From positions 1-64,000 of the forward strand of contig JAPJBO010000389.1 in the NCBI GenBank assembly GCA_030068145.1: 64,000 nt of DNA, read 5' to 3'. Position 1 is the stretch's first letter, and every line of letters begins with the position of its first letter. Made by a program: the position numbers and the translations under genes. Positions 27,076-37,582 of the stretch are shown in pieces. The notes under the pieces were generated by a model, which saw nothing but the letters and a program-made list of their open reading frames with translations, searched no databases and was not told where the DNA came from. Source of the stretch: Diplonema papillatum. Its lineage: Eukaryota; Euglenozoa; Diplonemea; Diplonemida; Diplonemidae.

Positions 27076-27345
27076 GTAGTCCCGTTTCCGTACCGCGCCC
27101 GGGAGCTCTGTTTTGGTCTGTGCCTACTCCCGTTGACCCGTCGGGCTGCGTGCCGAGTTGGAACTGAGCGCCATTTCGCGCTGAGAGATGTGCACCGCCG
27201 GGCGGGCTTGAGAGAACGCGGCGCCGAGTAGTGTCACGTTCTCGCTCTTTTTCGGGGCTTACTATCGGTCCGTCGCAGCGTCGTTGCCGAGTTGTGGAAC
27301 AGAGCGCAGACCTTCTCTCATGACTCGGGGCCTAGCGCGCTGCAT
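27076..27345 (+). pseudogene. Two decayed copies of the kinase C-lobe, trailing the gene
   Basis: 27076-27180 repeats kinase positions ~26650-26760 (TTTCCGTACCGCGC, GGGAGCTCT, CCTACTCCCG, GTCGGCTGCGTG). 27250-27345 repeats ~26705-26815 again (GGTCCGTCG, GTTGCCGAGTTGTGGAACAG, CTCATGACTCGG, AGCGCGCTGCA). Both have indels and no usable frame. They lie in the same orientation, beginning 16 bp after the kinase stop codon, so they look like tandem partial duplications. Confidence 0.8.
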
Positions 27346-27474
27346 CTGACCTGGCCTCGGGCCTTCCGTTCCGACCGGCAGAAGCTACCGCGGGTTTGCA
27401 GCACAAGCTGAAGCTGCGTGCTATCACTCGGCTGGCCAGCCTTCGGAACGGCTTGCTGCCGCCTTTTCTTCCCG

Positions 27475-27834
27475 ATGCCGAAGGTGAACCATCCAGACGA
27501 AGCAAGACGTGTTGGTGCACGGCGTATCAACCTCGAACAGCCGAACCAACCGTGCTCAAAGCGAGCGTACAAGCAGCGAAAAGGCGGATTTCTTAGTAAA
27601 CTAGCAAAAGTGTGCGGTTCCTGCCAGGAATATTCGACTATGACTCTTGAGTTCGTGCTGCTCACGGAATCGGAAAACCTGACGTATCCTGACGCAGGAC
27701 CGACCCTCCCTTTCGTAAGAACGAGCGAAAAATACAACCACCCTTACCTTTCTATTCTTTTCAAGAGCTGGAACTCAACGTTTCTACGCCTTTTGTACGC
27801 CAGTAAACACGTAGCGACCCCGGGACGGACGTGA
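27475..27834 (+). CDS. Unrecognised 119-aa open frame
   Basis: The ATG at 27475 opens a frame rich in Arg/Lys at its start (PKVNHPDEARRVGARRINLE), with three or four Cys residues in the middle (SKRAYKQRKGG...VCGSC). No family was recognised. It lies downstream of the kinase remnants on the same strand. It could be a small host gene, an exon, or chance; the low confidence reflects lack of any second copy or motif. Confidence 0.2.
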   Translation: MPKVNHPDEARRVGARRINLEQPNQPCSKRAYKQRKGGFLSKLAKVCGSCQEYSTMTLEFVLLTESENLTYPDAGPTLPFVRTSEKYNHPYLSILFKSWNSTFLRLLYASKHVATPGRT

Positions 27835-29695
27835 TGTAGTCTTACATCGCCCCACACCCTCGCCTTTGGCACACCCTCCAGCGGTGGCCATAGATGAACT
27901 CACATCCGAGTTAGGCGTCAGATCCAGTATGACGTCGCCCTTTCTGTACCAACGCATCACTACGGATTACAAGAGCCAGGTCCACCGAATTCGAGGTGCC
28001 GATCCTTGCCCAGGCAGACAGAAGCCTTTGCCGAGCCCACGCCTCGAAAGGTGAACTTGTGTGCTATCACTCGTCTGACGCGGGAAGGGCTGCGGTGGTC
28101 TCCCTTTACCGTGGCACAGCAGGTGTACGTCCTCCCTTTTGGCTTTGGTCTTTGTCTGTTCGGTGATTGGTACCGACCTCTTTACATCCACCCCTTTGCC
28201 TTCACACCGCCGTTTAGAGTGCGCCGCGGAAAAAGTACCAGTATCTTGCGTTCCAGCGGTATACAATCTGGCCCCGACCGAAGTCCCAAGTACGCAGTTC
28301 GGCAGAGTCTTTTCTCTTTATGTGTGTTGTGTGTTGTAGGCCTGTTTTCACGGGGTTCCTGTGCGAGGGGCGTCCACGCCTCCTTCAGTTTCAAGTTACC
28401 GCCGATGCTCCCGCAGGTTGCGAGTAGGGGTCCGTATTCGATTAGGGTGATGCCTTGAACAGCACACTCGCCGCAGCGTGTGAGCTGAGCAGTATTGCAT
28501 CCGCGCATCCGCGGCTCAGGCCATCTCCTTCACAATGGCGCTGTTTATACCGCCTACCGCACCCTTTCTTCCTGTCCTGCTTAGCGTTGAGCACGGTGTC
28601 GGTGAAGTCCTTCGTCAACTGCTCCTCCTTATGCGCCCCATCTCCGCAGTGTACCCCCTTCCTCACTGAGGTGTGAGCTTCGATGCGTACCCAATCTTTG
28701 CGGGAATTCTCCCAGTCTCAGTTTGGATTCCGGGGGTAGAAGACGCTCTTTCCCGGCAGGCTTACAGAACGGACGAAGGGATAACCTGGCGCTTTTAATT
28801 GTGGCGGCGTGAATTGTGGCGTTTTTATTTCTGGTGAACAGGCAAATCCGCCAGAATTAAAAACGCCAGAATTACCATCTATCCCGAATCTCTCCGGGCG
28901 AGTTGTGTTCACCGCGTCCCCTGGGACCTCTTCGGTCTTCTTCTTCGGTTGCGACCCTCTGCACGCTCCTGCACCTGAAACCTTGTTTACCAACACCACT
29001 CGTGCCTTCCAGTCGGGCCCATCCTGCGGGGTAGGCTTTCTCTGGGGCAAAGGTAGCTGCCCATTCTAGGTGTTGAGGATACAACGTGGTCTTCGTCCGT
29101 GCCGGCCTCAGCGTTCGTACGTGTTCCTGCATGCCGGGGATTACTGTGTCAGTTGTCTCCGAGAGTTGCACGCGCCGCGAAGCTACCCTTACAACTGTTT
29201 CCCCGACGGGGGTCAAGATCGTCGTCGCACATTCGTGGCCATAGAACCACGGCCGTCCTGTCACCTTCTTAGTTATCTCCTATCCTGACCAGACTCATCG
29301 CTTTTCTGGGTCCGGAGGCCCGAAAGGCTGCGAGATCTGCCTCCTGCTGCACTCGCGTCGGGCACGAGGTCCGTCGCCGCGTTACTCAGTGGTGTGTGTG
29401 CACGGTTCGGTTCCAAAGTAGGACCAACTAAGCGCTACCCACGAAACGGATTTTCACTCGTTGGGCGCCAGAGAGTCCGAATAGGGGATCTGGCAATGGT
29501 CAAGCCGTCTTTCTTGACCAACAAGAATGCATCGCAACGGGTTGGTCTCTTTGGCTGCTTGCCTCGCTTCCCTGTAACTGGGGGGGCAGTTGAACAACGC
29601 AGCGACACTTTTCCCTTTCCGACAGCATTGTTCATGTAAAAAGAATACCAAGTCCCGTACGCGCGCGCTGCAGCCGATCGAAAGAAGCAGCTCCA
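27835..29695. other. Gene-free stretch between kinase and NFU1
   Basis: No gene or RNA is recognised. A TGCTATCACTCG block with its upstream flank at ~28050-28075 recurs from ~27370-27430, hinting at another old duplication. Near 28800-28880 GGCGTTTTTA and TAAAAACGCC are inverted around a short spacer. The last ~100 bp should hold the NFU1 promoter. Confidence 0.35.
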
Positions 29696-30675
29696 ATGAA
29701 CACGTTTCGGCGCATAGTGCACAGCCGGCAAGCGCGCTTCCTCTTCATTCGCATCAAGACGACGCCGAACGAGCACAGCAGGCGGTTCGAGCTTCCGCAT
29801 GGCGTTGTTTTCCAAGGCGTGCGGGGGGAAATGCGGGACTACCCGGCTGCCAACCTGGCCTACAGCAGCCCTTTGGCCATGTTTGTGTTCCGCATTGGCG
29901 GTGTACGAGCGGTCCTTGTTGGAGAAACGTCGCTGACGGTGACCAAGGACTACACTGCCTACTGGGATGTGCTGGGACCCAGCGTCTGCGAGGCGGTCAC
30001 AGCGTTCCATCAAACAGGTGTGCACTAATCGCCAAAACGAAGCGAATTCGCAAGTCGCAACCGACAGCACAACATCACAACACATTCCAGGACACGTTGC
30101 GTTGCCACCTCAAGTCCAGTCGTCAACTCCCACTACAGACCAGACCTGCCAAACTCACACCACCCGTGCTCACAGGCGACGACGCAGTGCTGGGCGGGGA
30201 CAACGAAAGCCACGACCCATACCCCGACACGCGGCCGTCGCCAAGCGATAGTGAGAATGTGCAAGCCATCAAAGAGCTACTGGCCGGCGAAGTGCGTCCA
30301 ATGGTCCAAGAAGACGGCGGCGATATCCGCTTCGTGGGCTTCGACGACGAGAGCGGGGCTGTGCTGGTGACGCTGCAGGGCGCCTGCGCCACTTGCAACT
30401 CTTCTTCGAATACGCTGCGCGAGGCAGTCGAGCGCGCATTGAAGCACTGGCTGCCAGAGGTGACCCAAGTCGTCCGCGTCACGAGCGACTTCGCAGAGGA
30501 GTTCAAGCGCGCGGGGTGCTTGGTGGCCACGGGCAAGTCGATAGAAGAGCTCGTGGAAGAAATGGATAGCGCAGCTGAACAGCAGCAGCAGCAGCAGCAA
30601 AGCAGCTTGCCAGAAGGTGACGAAGACCTGAAATGGAAGGTCAAAGGCGGTGCTGGAGGCGCGTGCTCCCGCTGA
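29696..30675 (+). CDS. NFU1: NFU1 iron-sulfur cluster scaffold/carrier, two exons
   Basis: Exons 29696-30017 and 30176-30675 join across a 158-bp GT..AG intron (phase 1), giving 273 aa. NFU1 delivers 4Fe-4S clusters to mitochondrial enzymes such as lipoyl synthase. Residues 1-16 are Arg-rich without acids (MNTFRRIVHSRQARFL), a fair mitochondrial presequence. The Nfu N-terminal domain spans ~17-107 (TTPN, SPLAMFVFRIGGV, LTVTKDY). The NifU domain spans ~134-210 with VQEDGGDIRFV and the cluster-binding Cys178-x-x-Cys181. The C-terminus adds a Gln run and a basic GDEDLKWKVKGG end not typical of the family, and this end is duplicated downstream. Length and domain order fit a complete gene. Confidence 0.93.
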
Positions 30676-30689
30676 GCTGCCCTGCTCTA

Positions 30690-31075
30690 CGACGAAACAA
30701 TGCAGCAGCAACAGCAAAGGCGCTTTCCTCATGAGGCGACGAAAATCTGCAATGGAGGGTCAAAGGTAAGTGTGCTCCCGTTAGACAGAATGCTGCTGCC
30801 AGCAGCAGCAACAGCAACATCAACAGCAACAGCAACAGCAAGGAAGCTTTTCTAAAAAGGCGACGACAATCCACTATGGAAGGTCAAAGATGGAGCCGGT
30901 GGGCACGTGCCCTCGTTGACCTCTTTCGCAGCAGCAGCAACTCTCCTCAAACCCACCACGCCAAGATGAAACGATGCCGCTGCGCATAACGGCAGGCAGC
31001 AGCAGCAGCAGCAGCAAAACTACTCTTCAAGAAAGCGACGAAGATCTGAAACGGAAGGTATAGTGGGGCCGGTGA
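30690..31075 (+). pseudogene. Three decayed copies of the NFU1 3' coding end
   Basis: Each unit has a CAG/CAA run followed by a GCGACGAARATCTG...TGGAAGGTCAAAG block and then a GCCGGTG...GCTCCCG type ending. They lie at about 30702-30790, 30798-30915 and 30981-31075 and match the last ~100 bp of NFU1 (30579-30675). The spacing is ~100-180 bp. None continues an NFU1 reading frame. They are tandem duplicates in the same orientation directly behind the gene. Confidence 0.8.
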
Positions 31076-31689
31076 TCCGTACTCCCCTGGACTTCTTTCT
31101 TGAACGACGAACTGTAAAATTGATAGGCATGTGGCATAACATGTGCCGCAGATTTTAACTGTCTTCTCACGTGTTCACTTGTTATGTCCTTTCACATGCT
31201 ATGCCGGTAGCTGCTCTGAATATGTGAAAACAGCGTCACATGTGGGTCGTGCCGTGCCACCCCTCTTTTTCTTTATGCACCGTCTCGTTACTCGTGACGC
31301 TCGTGTGTGGCCGGGTGGCTTGTTGAAGCTGTGCTGTTTCGTTGTCGTTTCTGGCCCGCACGTTTCTCAGCGTGCGCGCTCGAACGACCTCGCCCCGCAC
31401 GGCAGGGCTCAACCTCAGAAACTGGAGCTTAAAAGCTGGAGCTAAAAGGCGCGTCGCACCCGCTTTTCGGGTGCACGTTTCTGCGCGCGTTTTCTCGGGT
31501 GCAACGCACTCGCTTTGCCTCTCCAGCTGGCTGGGAAGTTTGACCCCACCGTGCAGACTCCTCCTGACCCGGCGGCGTATTCCTGTCGTACGCTTCTCAA
31601 TTGAAAGAACGTGGAAAACATTGTTTCGCCCCCGCTTCCATTCTCCAGCGACAGACCTCCTTCTTCAGATGAAACCGGCACTGCACAAC
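31076..31689. other. Gene-free stretch downstream of NFU1 copies
   Basis: Short open frames only; the longest plus-strand frame (31342-31800) has no recognised domain and runs into antisense LINE C sequence. No repeat family member was recognised. Confidence 0.35.
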
Positions 31690-31861
31690 GGCATGTCCAC
31701 TGAATACCGCCATAAGCCCTACGCAGTCAGCTTCGCCTCTTCAGCTCGTCTTGATCGTCACGCTCAGGCGCGCTTGGCGCTTCGCTTCACTTTAGACTGA
31801 TTCTTTGGATCAGTTTCGATTCGAATGCAATAATCAATGCAATCATCTGCATCACTGTGTA
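31690..31861 (-). mobile_element. LINE family C 3' fragment, antisense
   Basis: On the minus strand the sequence encodes the LINE C C-terminal motif RAPERDDQDELKRR, followed by a diverged 3' module (GATGCAGATGATTGCAT). Only ~170 bp remain. Confidence 0.7.
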
Positions 31862-32205
31862 GGCGGCAGGCAATTCGATGCAGTTCTAGGGAACAGGGGT
31901 GGACCTGCTGGAGGCAGTGCGCCGAGTACTAACCCCACGTGAAAACACGAAAACAGAAACTTCAAAGAAACTCCGACCCACCCCAGTTTGGATCAGTTTG
32001 GTTTAGAGTGCAAAGAATCTGGCGATCATCTGCATCACTGTCTAGACTGCAGGCAATTCGATGCAGTTTTAGGGAACAGGGGTGGACCTGCTTGAGGCAG
32101 CGCGCCGAGTACTAACTACCACAGCCCCACGTGAAAACACGAAAACAGCCCCACGTGAATACACGAAAACAGAACCTCCAAAGAAACTCCAACCCACCCC
32201 TTGTA
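31802..32205. repeat. Tandem duplication, two units of ~186-218 bp
   Basis: 31802-31985 and 31988-32205 share GGATCAGTTTSG, ATCATCTGCATCACTGT, GGCAATTCGATGCAGTT, AGGGAACAGGGGTGGACCTG, GCGCCGAGTACTAAC and a CCACGTGAAAACACGAAAACAG block. The second unit has an internal re-duplication of the CACGTGAA block. It forms the upstream region of the membrane-protein gene. Confidence 0.85.
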
Positions 32206-32298
32206 CACGCAAACACACCCACCCTCTCACGGTTCCTCACCATCCCCTGCAAAAAAAACCCCACCACTCCCCCTCGTTCGGAGAATGCGAACGCGGGG

Positions 32299-34041
32299 AT
32301 GACGCTCTCCATTGCTTGCGCCCTCCTCGCTTTTTCTTTGGCCCACGGCCCCCTCGGCGAGCGGAGCAGCCCGCCGCCGGCGCAGGCGCACCCGCGGCAG
32401 CGCCGGCACACGGCGCGGAACAAGCCTCCAATCCAACCATCCCGGGACCGACGCTACCCGGCCCAGCCCCCCTCGTCCACGTCCACATCCACAACCGCAA
32501 CCACGAGCACTGCGAAGGGCGCGCGTGCTCGCGTCAATGCCGCAACCATTCCAACCGCCGCTTCCAGCAGCCGGTTGGGCGAGATCCGAGGGCCGGATGC
32601 GGCTTCGCCGCATGCAAGCCGCGGCGCCTCAGAGTCGGCACCCGTGGCCCATGACCACGCGCCGAGTGCAGCGCAGACCCGGCGACACCTTGCCCGCAAC
32701 GCTCCTTTGTCTGCGACGAAGCCGGCGCCGCCGGACGCCGCGTCGCACGCAATCCTCAGCCACGAGACGCGATGGCCGGCCGCCGAGCCGGCGCACGCGC
32801 TTACCGGCCGTGGGCGGTTGGGCGTGCCGCCCGCAATCCCCGCCCGAGGGTCTGCCGCCGCATCGCAACCGGCGGCACCCGGTTCCGGGGCCCCCGTGAG
32901 CCTTGGGCAGCCCCGTGGCGGCGCAGCCAGCGCTACCACGTCGCACCCAGTCCTGCCGTCAGCCGAGCGCGAACGGGCAGTGTTCCTCCTCCTCGGCGTG
33001 AACGACACGCCGGACGCTCCGCCGACGGAGTCGGAGCTGGTGCCGGAGAAAGACGACGCGTTCGAGACCCCGCCGGTGTGGGCCGTCACCCTCGTTATAG
33101 GAGTGGTGGTGCTGCTGTGCTCGCTGGTCTTCCGCCGCGCGTTCAAGAACGAAGAAGCGGCGGCCGCGGCGCGCGTCAACAGCGGCGAGGAGGCCGCGGC
33201 AGAGATGAAGGAGGTGCGGGTGCGGCGGGACATCGGAAGCGACGGCGCTTCGTGGAACATGTCGATCCCTTCCCTCTCCCTGCGGCCCGCCAATACGGAA
33301 AGAGAAAGCGACGTCGACTTGCTGTCCGTGTTCGAATCGTCGACTGTCTTGCCGTACACTTCCGTCGCTCACAACTCAGTCCGGCCTCCTTCCCGGGGGC
33401 TCGAATCTACTGTCTTGTCGTACGCGTCTTCCCGACCTTCTCCTCGCGGGTTCGAAGCGTCGAGTATCTCACCATATGCTCCCGTCGCCCAGAGCTACCG
33501 TGGGCCCGAATTGACTCCCTTGCCATACGCTTCCTCCGCCCGGCCGTATTCTCGTGGGGTCGAACCGTCGACTGTCTCGCCACACAGTCCCATAGTCCAG
33601 CACTACCAGAACTCCGCCCGGCCTTCTTCCCGTGGGTTCGAAGCGTCGGCTGCCTCGCCACCCAGTCCCATCGTCCAGAACTACCAGAACTCCGCCCGGC
33701 CTTCTTCGCGCGGCTTCGAAGCGTCGGCTGTCTCGCCACGTAGTCCCCTCGCCCAGAACTACCAGAACTCCGCCCGGCCCTCTTCCCGTGGATTCGAAGC
33801 GGCTGTCTCGCCCCTCAGTCCCGTCGCCCAGAACTACCAGAACTCCGCCCGGCCTTCTTCGCGCGGCTTCGAAGCGTCGGCTGTCTCGCCACGTAGTCCC
33901 CTCGTCCAGAACTACCAGCACTCCGCCCGGCCTTCTTCTCGCGGGTTCGAAGCGTCGACCGCCGCGCCATACTCCCCCGCCGCTCAGAACTTAGTCCGGC
34001 TGGCTTCTCACCGTTCCGTTTTCGAGGTGGGCCACACGTGA
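32299..34041 (+). CDS. Single-pass membrane protein with 26-residue C-terminal repeats
   Basis: 580 aa, no intron seen. The ATG at 32299 is chosen because a classical signal peptide follows (MTLSIACALLAFSLAHG); the frame is open further up to 32131. The extracytoplasmic part is long, Ala/Pro/Ser/Arg-rich and disordered. A transmembrane helix covers residues ~260-280 (VWAVTLVIGVVVLLCSLVF), followed by RRAFK, a stop-transfer anchor giving type I topology. The cytoplasmic tail carries about six 26-residue repeats of the form FEASAVSPRSPLVQNYQN-SARPSSRG (about 33400-34000), Ser/Pro/Tyr-rich, plus degenerate ones. No family was recognised. YxN and SP sites suggest a docking or phosphorylated tail, which is speculation. 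The last repeat is duplicated past the stop codon. Confidence 0.7.
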   Translation: MTLSIACALLAFSLAHGPLGERSSPPPAQAHPRQRRHTARNKPPIQPSRDRRYPAQPPSSTSTSTTATTSTAKGARARVNAATIPTAASSSRLGEIRGPDAASPHASRGASESAPVAHDHAPSAAQTRRHLARNAPLSATKPAPPDAASHAILSHETRWPAAEPAHALTGRGRLGVPPAIPARGSAAASQPAAPGSGAPVSLGQPRGGAASATTSHPVLPSAERERAVFLLLGVNDTPDAPPTESELVPEKDDAFETPPVWAVTLVIGVVVLLCSLVFRRAFKNEEAAAAARVNSGEEAAAEMKEVRVRRDIGSDGASWNMSIPSLSLRPANTERESDVDLLSVFESSTVLPYTSVAHNSVRPPSRGLESTVLSYASSRPSPRGFEASSISPYAPVAQSYRGPELTPLPYASSARPYSRGVEPSTVSPHSPIVQHYQNSARPSSRGFEASAASPPSPIVQNYQNSARPSSRGFEASAVSPRSPLAQNYQNSARPSSRGFEAAVSPLSPVAQNYQNSARPSSRGFEASAVSPRSPLVQNYQHSARPSSRGFEASTAAPYSPAAQNLVRLASHRSVFEVGHT

Positions 34042-34215
34042 GTCCTGCTGGATCAGTCGCGTCGCCCAGAACTACCAGAACTACGCCCGGCCTTCTTCTC
34101 GCGGGTTCGAAGCGTCGGCCGCCGCGCCATACTCCCCCGCCGCTCAGAACTTAGTCCGGCTGTCTTCTCACGGGTCCGTCTTGTGGGCCACGCGAGAGTC
34201 CTGCTGGACCAGTCG
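34042..34215 (+). pseudogene. Duplicate of the 3' end of the membrane-protein gene
   Basis: 34068-34210 repeats 33910-34058: GAACTACCAG, CCGGCCTTCTTCTCGCGGG, GCCATACTCCCCCGCC, GTGGGCCAC and GAGTCCTGCTGGA. It lies immediately behind the stop codon in the same orientation and differs by scattered substitutions and small indels. Confidence 0.88.
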
Positions 34216-34289
34216 TCGGTCGTGTACCTTCGGGCTCGGTAGTAAACAGAGTGCAGGGGCGCTGTGACGGTGTTGCGTGCAGTCATCCG

Positions 34290-34705
34290 TCAGCTACAAC
34301 GACCTTCTGTCTGCGTTCGATTTGTCGACCCCCCTGAGGTGAAAGCGCCAGCCGGCGTCAGGCCGAGCTGGTGGTCCTGCTCGTGCTTCGGCCGCGCGTT
34401 CGTAAACGAAGAAGGCAGCACCAACTGAAACACGGGCCGTGTGGCGAAGAGGAAAGATCGTGGGTCATTGGTCCTGCCCATGGACTGCGTCGCCGGGCTG
34501 GCGAACTCGGATGGCCGAGAAAGCGCTTTGTCTACGATCTAGATCTGGCTTCCTTCTCGCGTGTTGGAGGTGAATTGCATATGCGTCCTGTAGCAGCTTC
34601 TCATGAGTTGGCACGGGCCCGAGTTGGTGTGGCCGTGGTGCTGCGTCTCTCTCTCAACGGTCTACTCTGCTGTCGGTGTTCGAACTGTCGACCAGCCAGC
34701 CGAGA
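34290..34705 (+). pseudogene. Older, shredded copy of the membrane-protein gene middle
   Basis: 34365-34420 resembles the transmembrane segment and its anchor (GTGGTCCTGCT, CGCGCGTTC, AACGAAGAAG against 33105-33160). 34665-34700 resembles 33315-33350 (CTGCTGTCGGTGTTCGAA, GTCGACC). The pieces keep the order of the gene but have lost the frame. Similarity is short, so this is less sure than the adjacent duplicate. Confidence 0.5.
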
Positions 34706-36117
34706 CCAGAAGACCTCCTACGAGGTGGGACGTTCCACCAGTACTGTGTACTGAGGCACAGGAAGTCTCCAGGCAGTTGCAGGACGATGCTTCACCCTTG
34801 CTGCTTATCGCCGCTCAGACGATTGGAGAACGTGGTCGAAAGCTTGTTTCGTTCTCTGTGCAATTGTAATATTTTCTCATCAAGTTGCGCCTCTGGCGCT
34901 TGCCGAGGGGACCTCGAGAATCACTCAAGTCACGGGTGCTAGGCGACCCAGCACAGCGGCACTTTGGCCGCAAGTCGTTGTCCATGACGTGCGTCCTCCT
35001 AGGACAACGTATTTGGCTCTATGATGGGGGGCCAACAACAGTCTGCAGCGCTTGTCGTCATGCAGACTTCCGGGGCCACGGTCACCATTACCCGGGTGCT
35101 GCGGAGTTTTTCCAATCCGTCATTATCCCGTTCCGCTACTTTTTTGTTCCAACAACACAAGAAAGAAGCCAATCCGAACATTCAAAGCCAGAACACTGGA
35201 CTATAAATACGACCAGACCCACGACTAGACCCCTATCTTGTCAGACCAGTCATCGACACCTCTCGTCGTGGCTAGTATTTGTACAGGAAAAGACACTGAT
35301 TTCTAGACGGCCTGGGGTTTCATGTTAAAAAGAATAGTCTGTAACAGGAAGCCTGGTGATCGTGTCAGCTGCGCCGCCGGTGTGTCGAGAAGGATAATAA
35401 GGCTTGCCGCTGCGTTGATCACGGGCTTTCTGTTTCAGACTTAGTGAACCACCACTATACACGCTTGCAAACCTTGGATTCAGCGCACGAGGCTCCGGGA
35501 TCGGATCGAGGAAAGTCGAACGAATCAGAGATTCGTCCGATTTCGTCCCTGAGATCCGGCCACAAAAAGTCTGGGGCAGTGCGAGGGGCCTTTTTTTTCT
35601 TCCTCCCGCACTCAAAACTCGATTTCCACGCACGGGGCTCCCCGAAAGTTGTCCTTACAGACACGCCGTTGAGCTCACCGTCCGCGAGGTGGGCCTGTCC
35701 ACCTGCATTACATTTCCTAATTTCGTTGCCCACGGTCCACCAGGGGGACACACGGACACGACTTTGTAATGGAGAGAAGGAGAGGACGAGGAGCCCCGGG
35801 GCGTAATGCAATCGAGTCGCAATGGAAGAGGGTCTCGTCTATCCCTGCCCGTCTGTTCGACATGATCATTGATCTTCAAACAATCGGTAGGCATCGGCGC
35901 GGGTCCCAGCCCAGGACGAACGCCGCAGGACAGCCCATCGGGATAGGCAACGAGGTTGGACTACTGGGTAAGCATCCGGCGGGAACAGGGTGGAAACGCT
36001 CTGCTCGAGCCCCAATGTACGTCACGCTTTGATGCTTTGATCCGGGAAATTTGTAGCCGCTTCCCGACCGGTGCGAGAAATAAAAAAGTACGCGATCGTC
36101 GGAAACAAAAAGGGCAC
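34706..36117. other. Gene-free stretch
   Basis: No gene, RNA or long repeat recognised. From here to ~48.9 kb the base composition turns more A/T-rich and homopolymer runs become frequent. Confidence 0.35.
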
Positions 36118-36215
36118 ACCCAAACAACTTCCGCCGGTAGAAAGGAACCGTGCCTAGAAGAGTCAACCGCCCTCGGGTGGACTGGTTCGTGACACTTGCT
36201 GTCGTTGAGGAAAAA
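36118..36215 (+). repeat. Dispersed repeat R4 copy
   Basis: CAAACAACTTCCGCCGGTAG, GTGCCTA, CAACCGCCCTCGGGTGG, GACACTTGCTGTCGTT. Other copies: 43985-44050, 46548-46640, 54305-54370, 61215-61292. No tRNA-like A/B boxes seen. Confidence 0.75.
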
Positions 36216-36975
36216 GAAAAAAAAAATCGCCACGTTCACGAAATCTTTTCCGTAAACGCGGCTGAAATGTATTGCCCCCCCCCCTTTCCCCCCTGTACAC
36301 GGTGGACCGGGCAGGGTGTGACCAGTGATCCTCAGCACTTTACCAGTACATTTGTAGCGTGTTCTTGCCCTGTCGGGTCCCCAAATCCAGCCGGGGCGCC
36401 TTTTCTGAGCGTGGATCCCCCGTTTCTGTGGGTTTACAAGTCCTGTTGGTTACAGAGGTCACACACCCCGCATGCACAGCATCACCTCCCCCTTTTGGCA
36501 TCGCCTTATATATTCCCAGTCAAAAGACATGCTTGATATGCCGACACATGCGCCTAGCAAACAAAGGTGTCCAACCAATTCAACCCACACCAGACGCCAG
36601 TTTCAGACCCTAGTACTGGGGGGGGGGGGGGGGGTCCCCCAAAGTCAAAAATGCTGTGGTCCACATAAAGAAAGAATATGAACACCCGCAAATACAAAAC
36701 GATCACAAAAAACACGAATGATCTCAAAAAAAAAAAAAAAAACACAAATGAAGAAGACACAACACCACCAACAAAGGGCCTGTCTAGATACCGCGACAGC
36801 CGTGTCGTCCTGTTCACGATCAAGCAAACAAGCCACCCCCCCAGACACACACGCTCATGAAGAATACGATATTCCTATTGCTGTTAGTCTCCCGGATACT
36901 CTAAGCCCCCAGAGTTGAAGCGAAATGGGCACTCGAAAAGCCTCTCACCAAACCCGTTTTTTTTTTTTTTTTTTA
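36216..36975. other. Low-complexity stretch with homopolymers
   Basis: Contains a 17-base G run (36618-36634), a long A run near 36725-36742 and a T run ending at 36974. No gene seen. Confidence 0.5.
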
Positions 36976-37395
36976 GCCACATGAAATGTGGTGCAGGTGA
37001 GCAGCGTCACCTCCCCTAGCGAGCTCTCGGATCAAGCTGCGTCTGATGCAGCTGTTGTATGGATCGCCTACATACACTCAGCCGCGCGTGCCTTCATTGT
37101 GAAGGTTACTGCTGCGGCCTTCTGGGTGGCAGCTGTGTCAGGTCAAGTAGCGAGATCTGAGGCCCTGTGATGGCTGAGTGCACACCTAAGCAGGGCTGCA
37201 TCCTCGTGTTGTAGCCGTGTTGTGTATAAGGCTTCGTGGGGGCCTGGTCAACCACCTCATCACTATAGGGCACAAACCTTTCTTGACAGTGATTGGACAG
37301 TCGGGATTGCCGGGGGCGGGTCTCCATGAAGAGGAGAAAAGTAAAGCAAGACCTGCCCCCTGCGCCTGCTGTCTCCGGCTGCTTCGGCAGACGAC
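36976..37395 (+). repeat. Dispersed repeat R5 copy 1
   Basis: GAGCTCTCGGATCAA, TGCAGCTGTTG, GGCAGCTGTGTCAGG, GCGAGATCTG, GTTGTAGCCGTGTTGTG, AGGGCACAAACCTTTC and GACCTGCCCCCTG blocks match 53970-54480 in the same order. It follows a T run, as several repeats here do. Confidence 0.8.
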
Positions 37396-37404
37396 ACATA
37401 CTAC

Positions 37405-37582
37405 TACTTTAGCCACATGAAATGTGTGAGGAAACTGAACCGCCCAAGTAGGACCTTCTGATCATGTTCATTTGCCAAATTTGCCACCTGAAACCGAAAC
37501 CACGTCCAGGATTTGGGCTCAGGGTAGTGCGGTCAACGAAAACTCTAGTTTCCCTTTCTACTTTCTCCTACTCTCGCGGTGT
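37405..37582 (+). repeat. Dispersed repeat R1 copy 1
   Basis: AGCCACATGAAATGTGTGAGG, GAACCGCCCAAGTAGGACC, CACGTCCAGGATTTGGG, ACGAAAACTCTAG and CTCCTACTCTCGCGGTG. Other copies at 39556-39735 and 60548-60715. The copy passes directly into R2, suggesting R1 and R2 belong to one longer element. Confidence 0.8.

Noticed and set aside
28000-29400. Further rRNA fragments between kinase and NFU1
   Set aside because: Compared by eye with conserved SSU and LSU words on both strands; none found in order.
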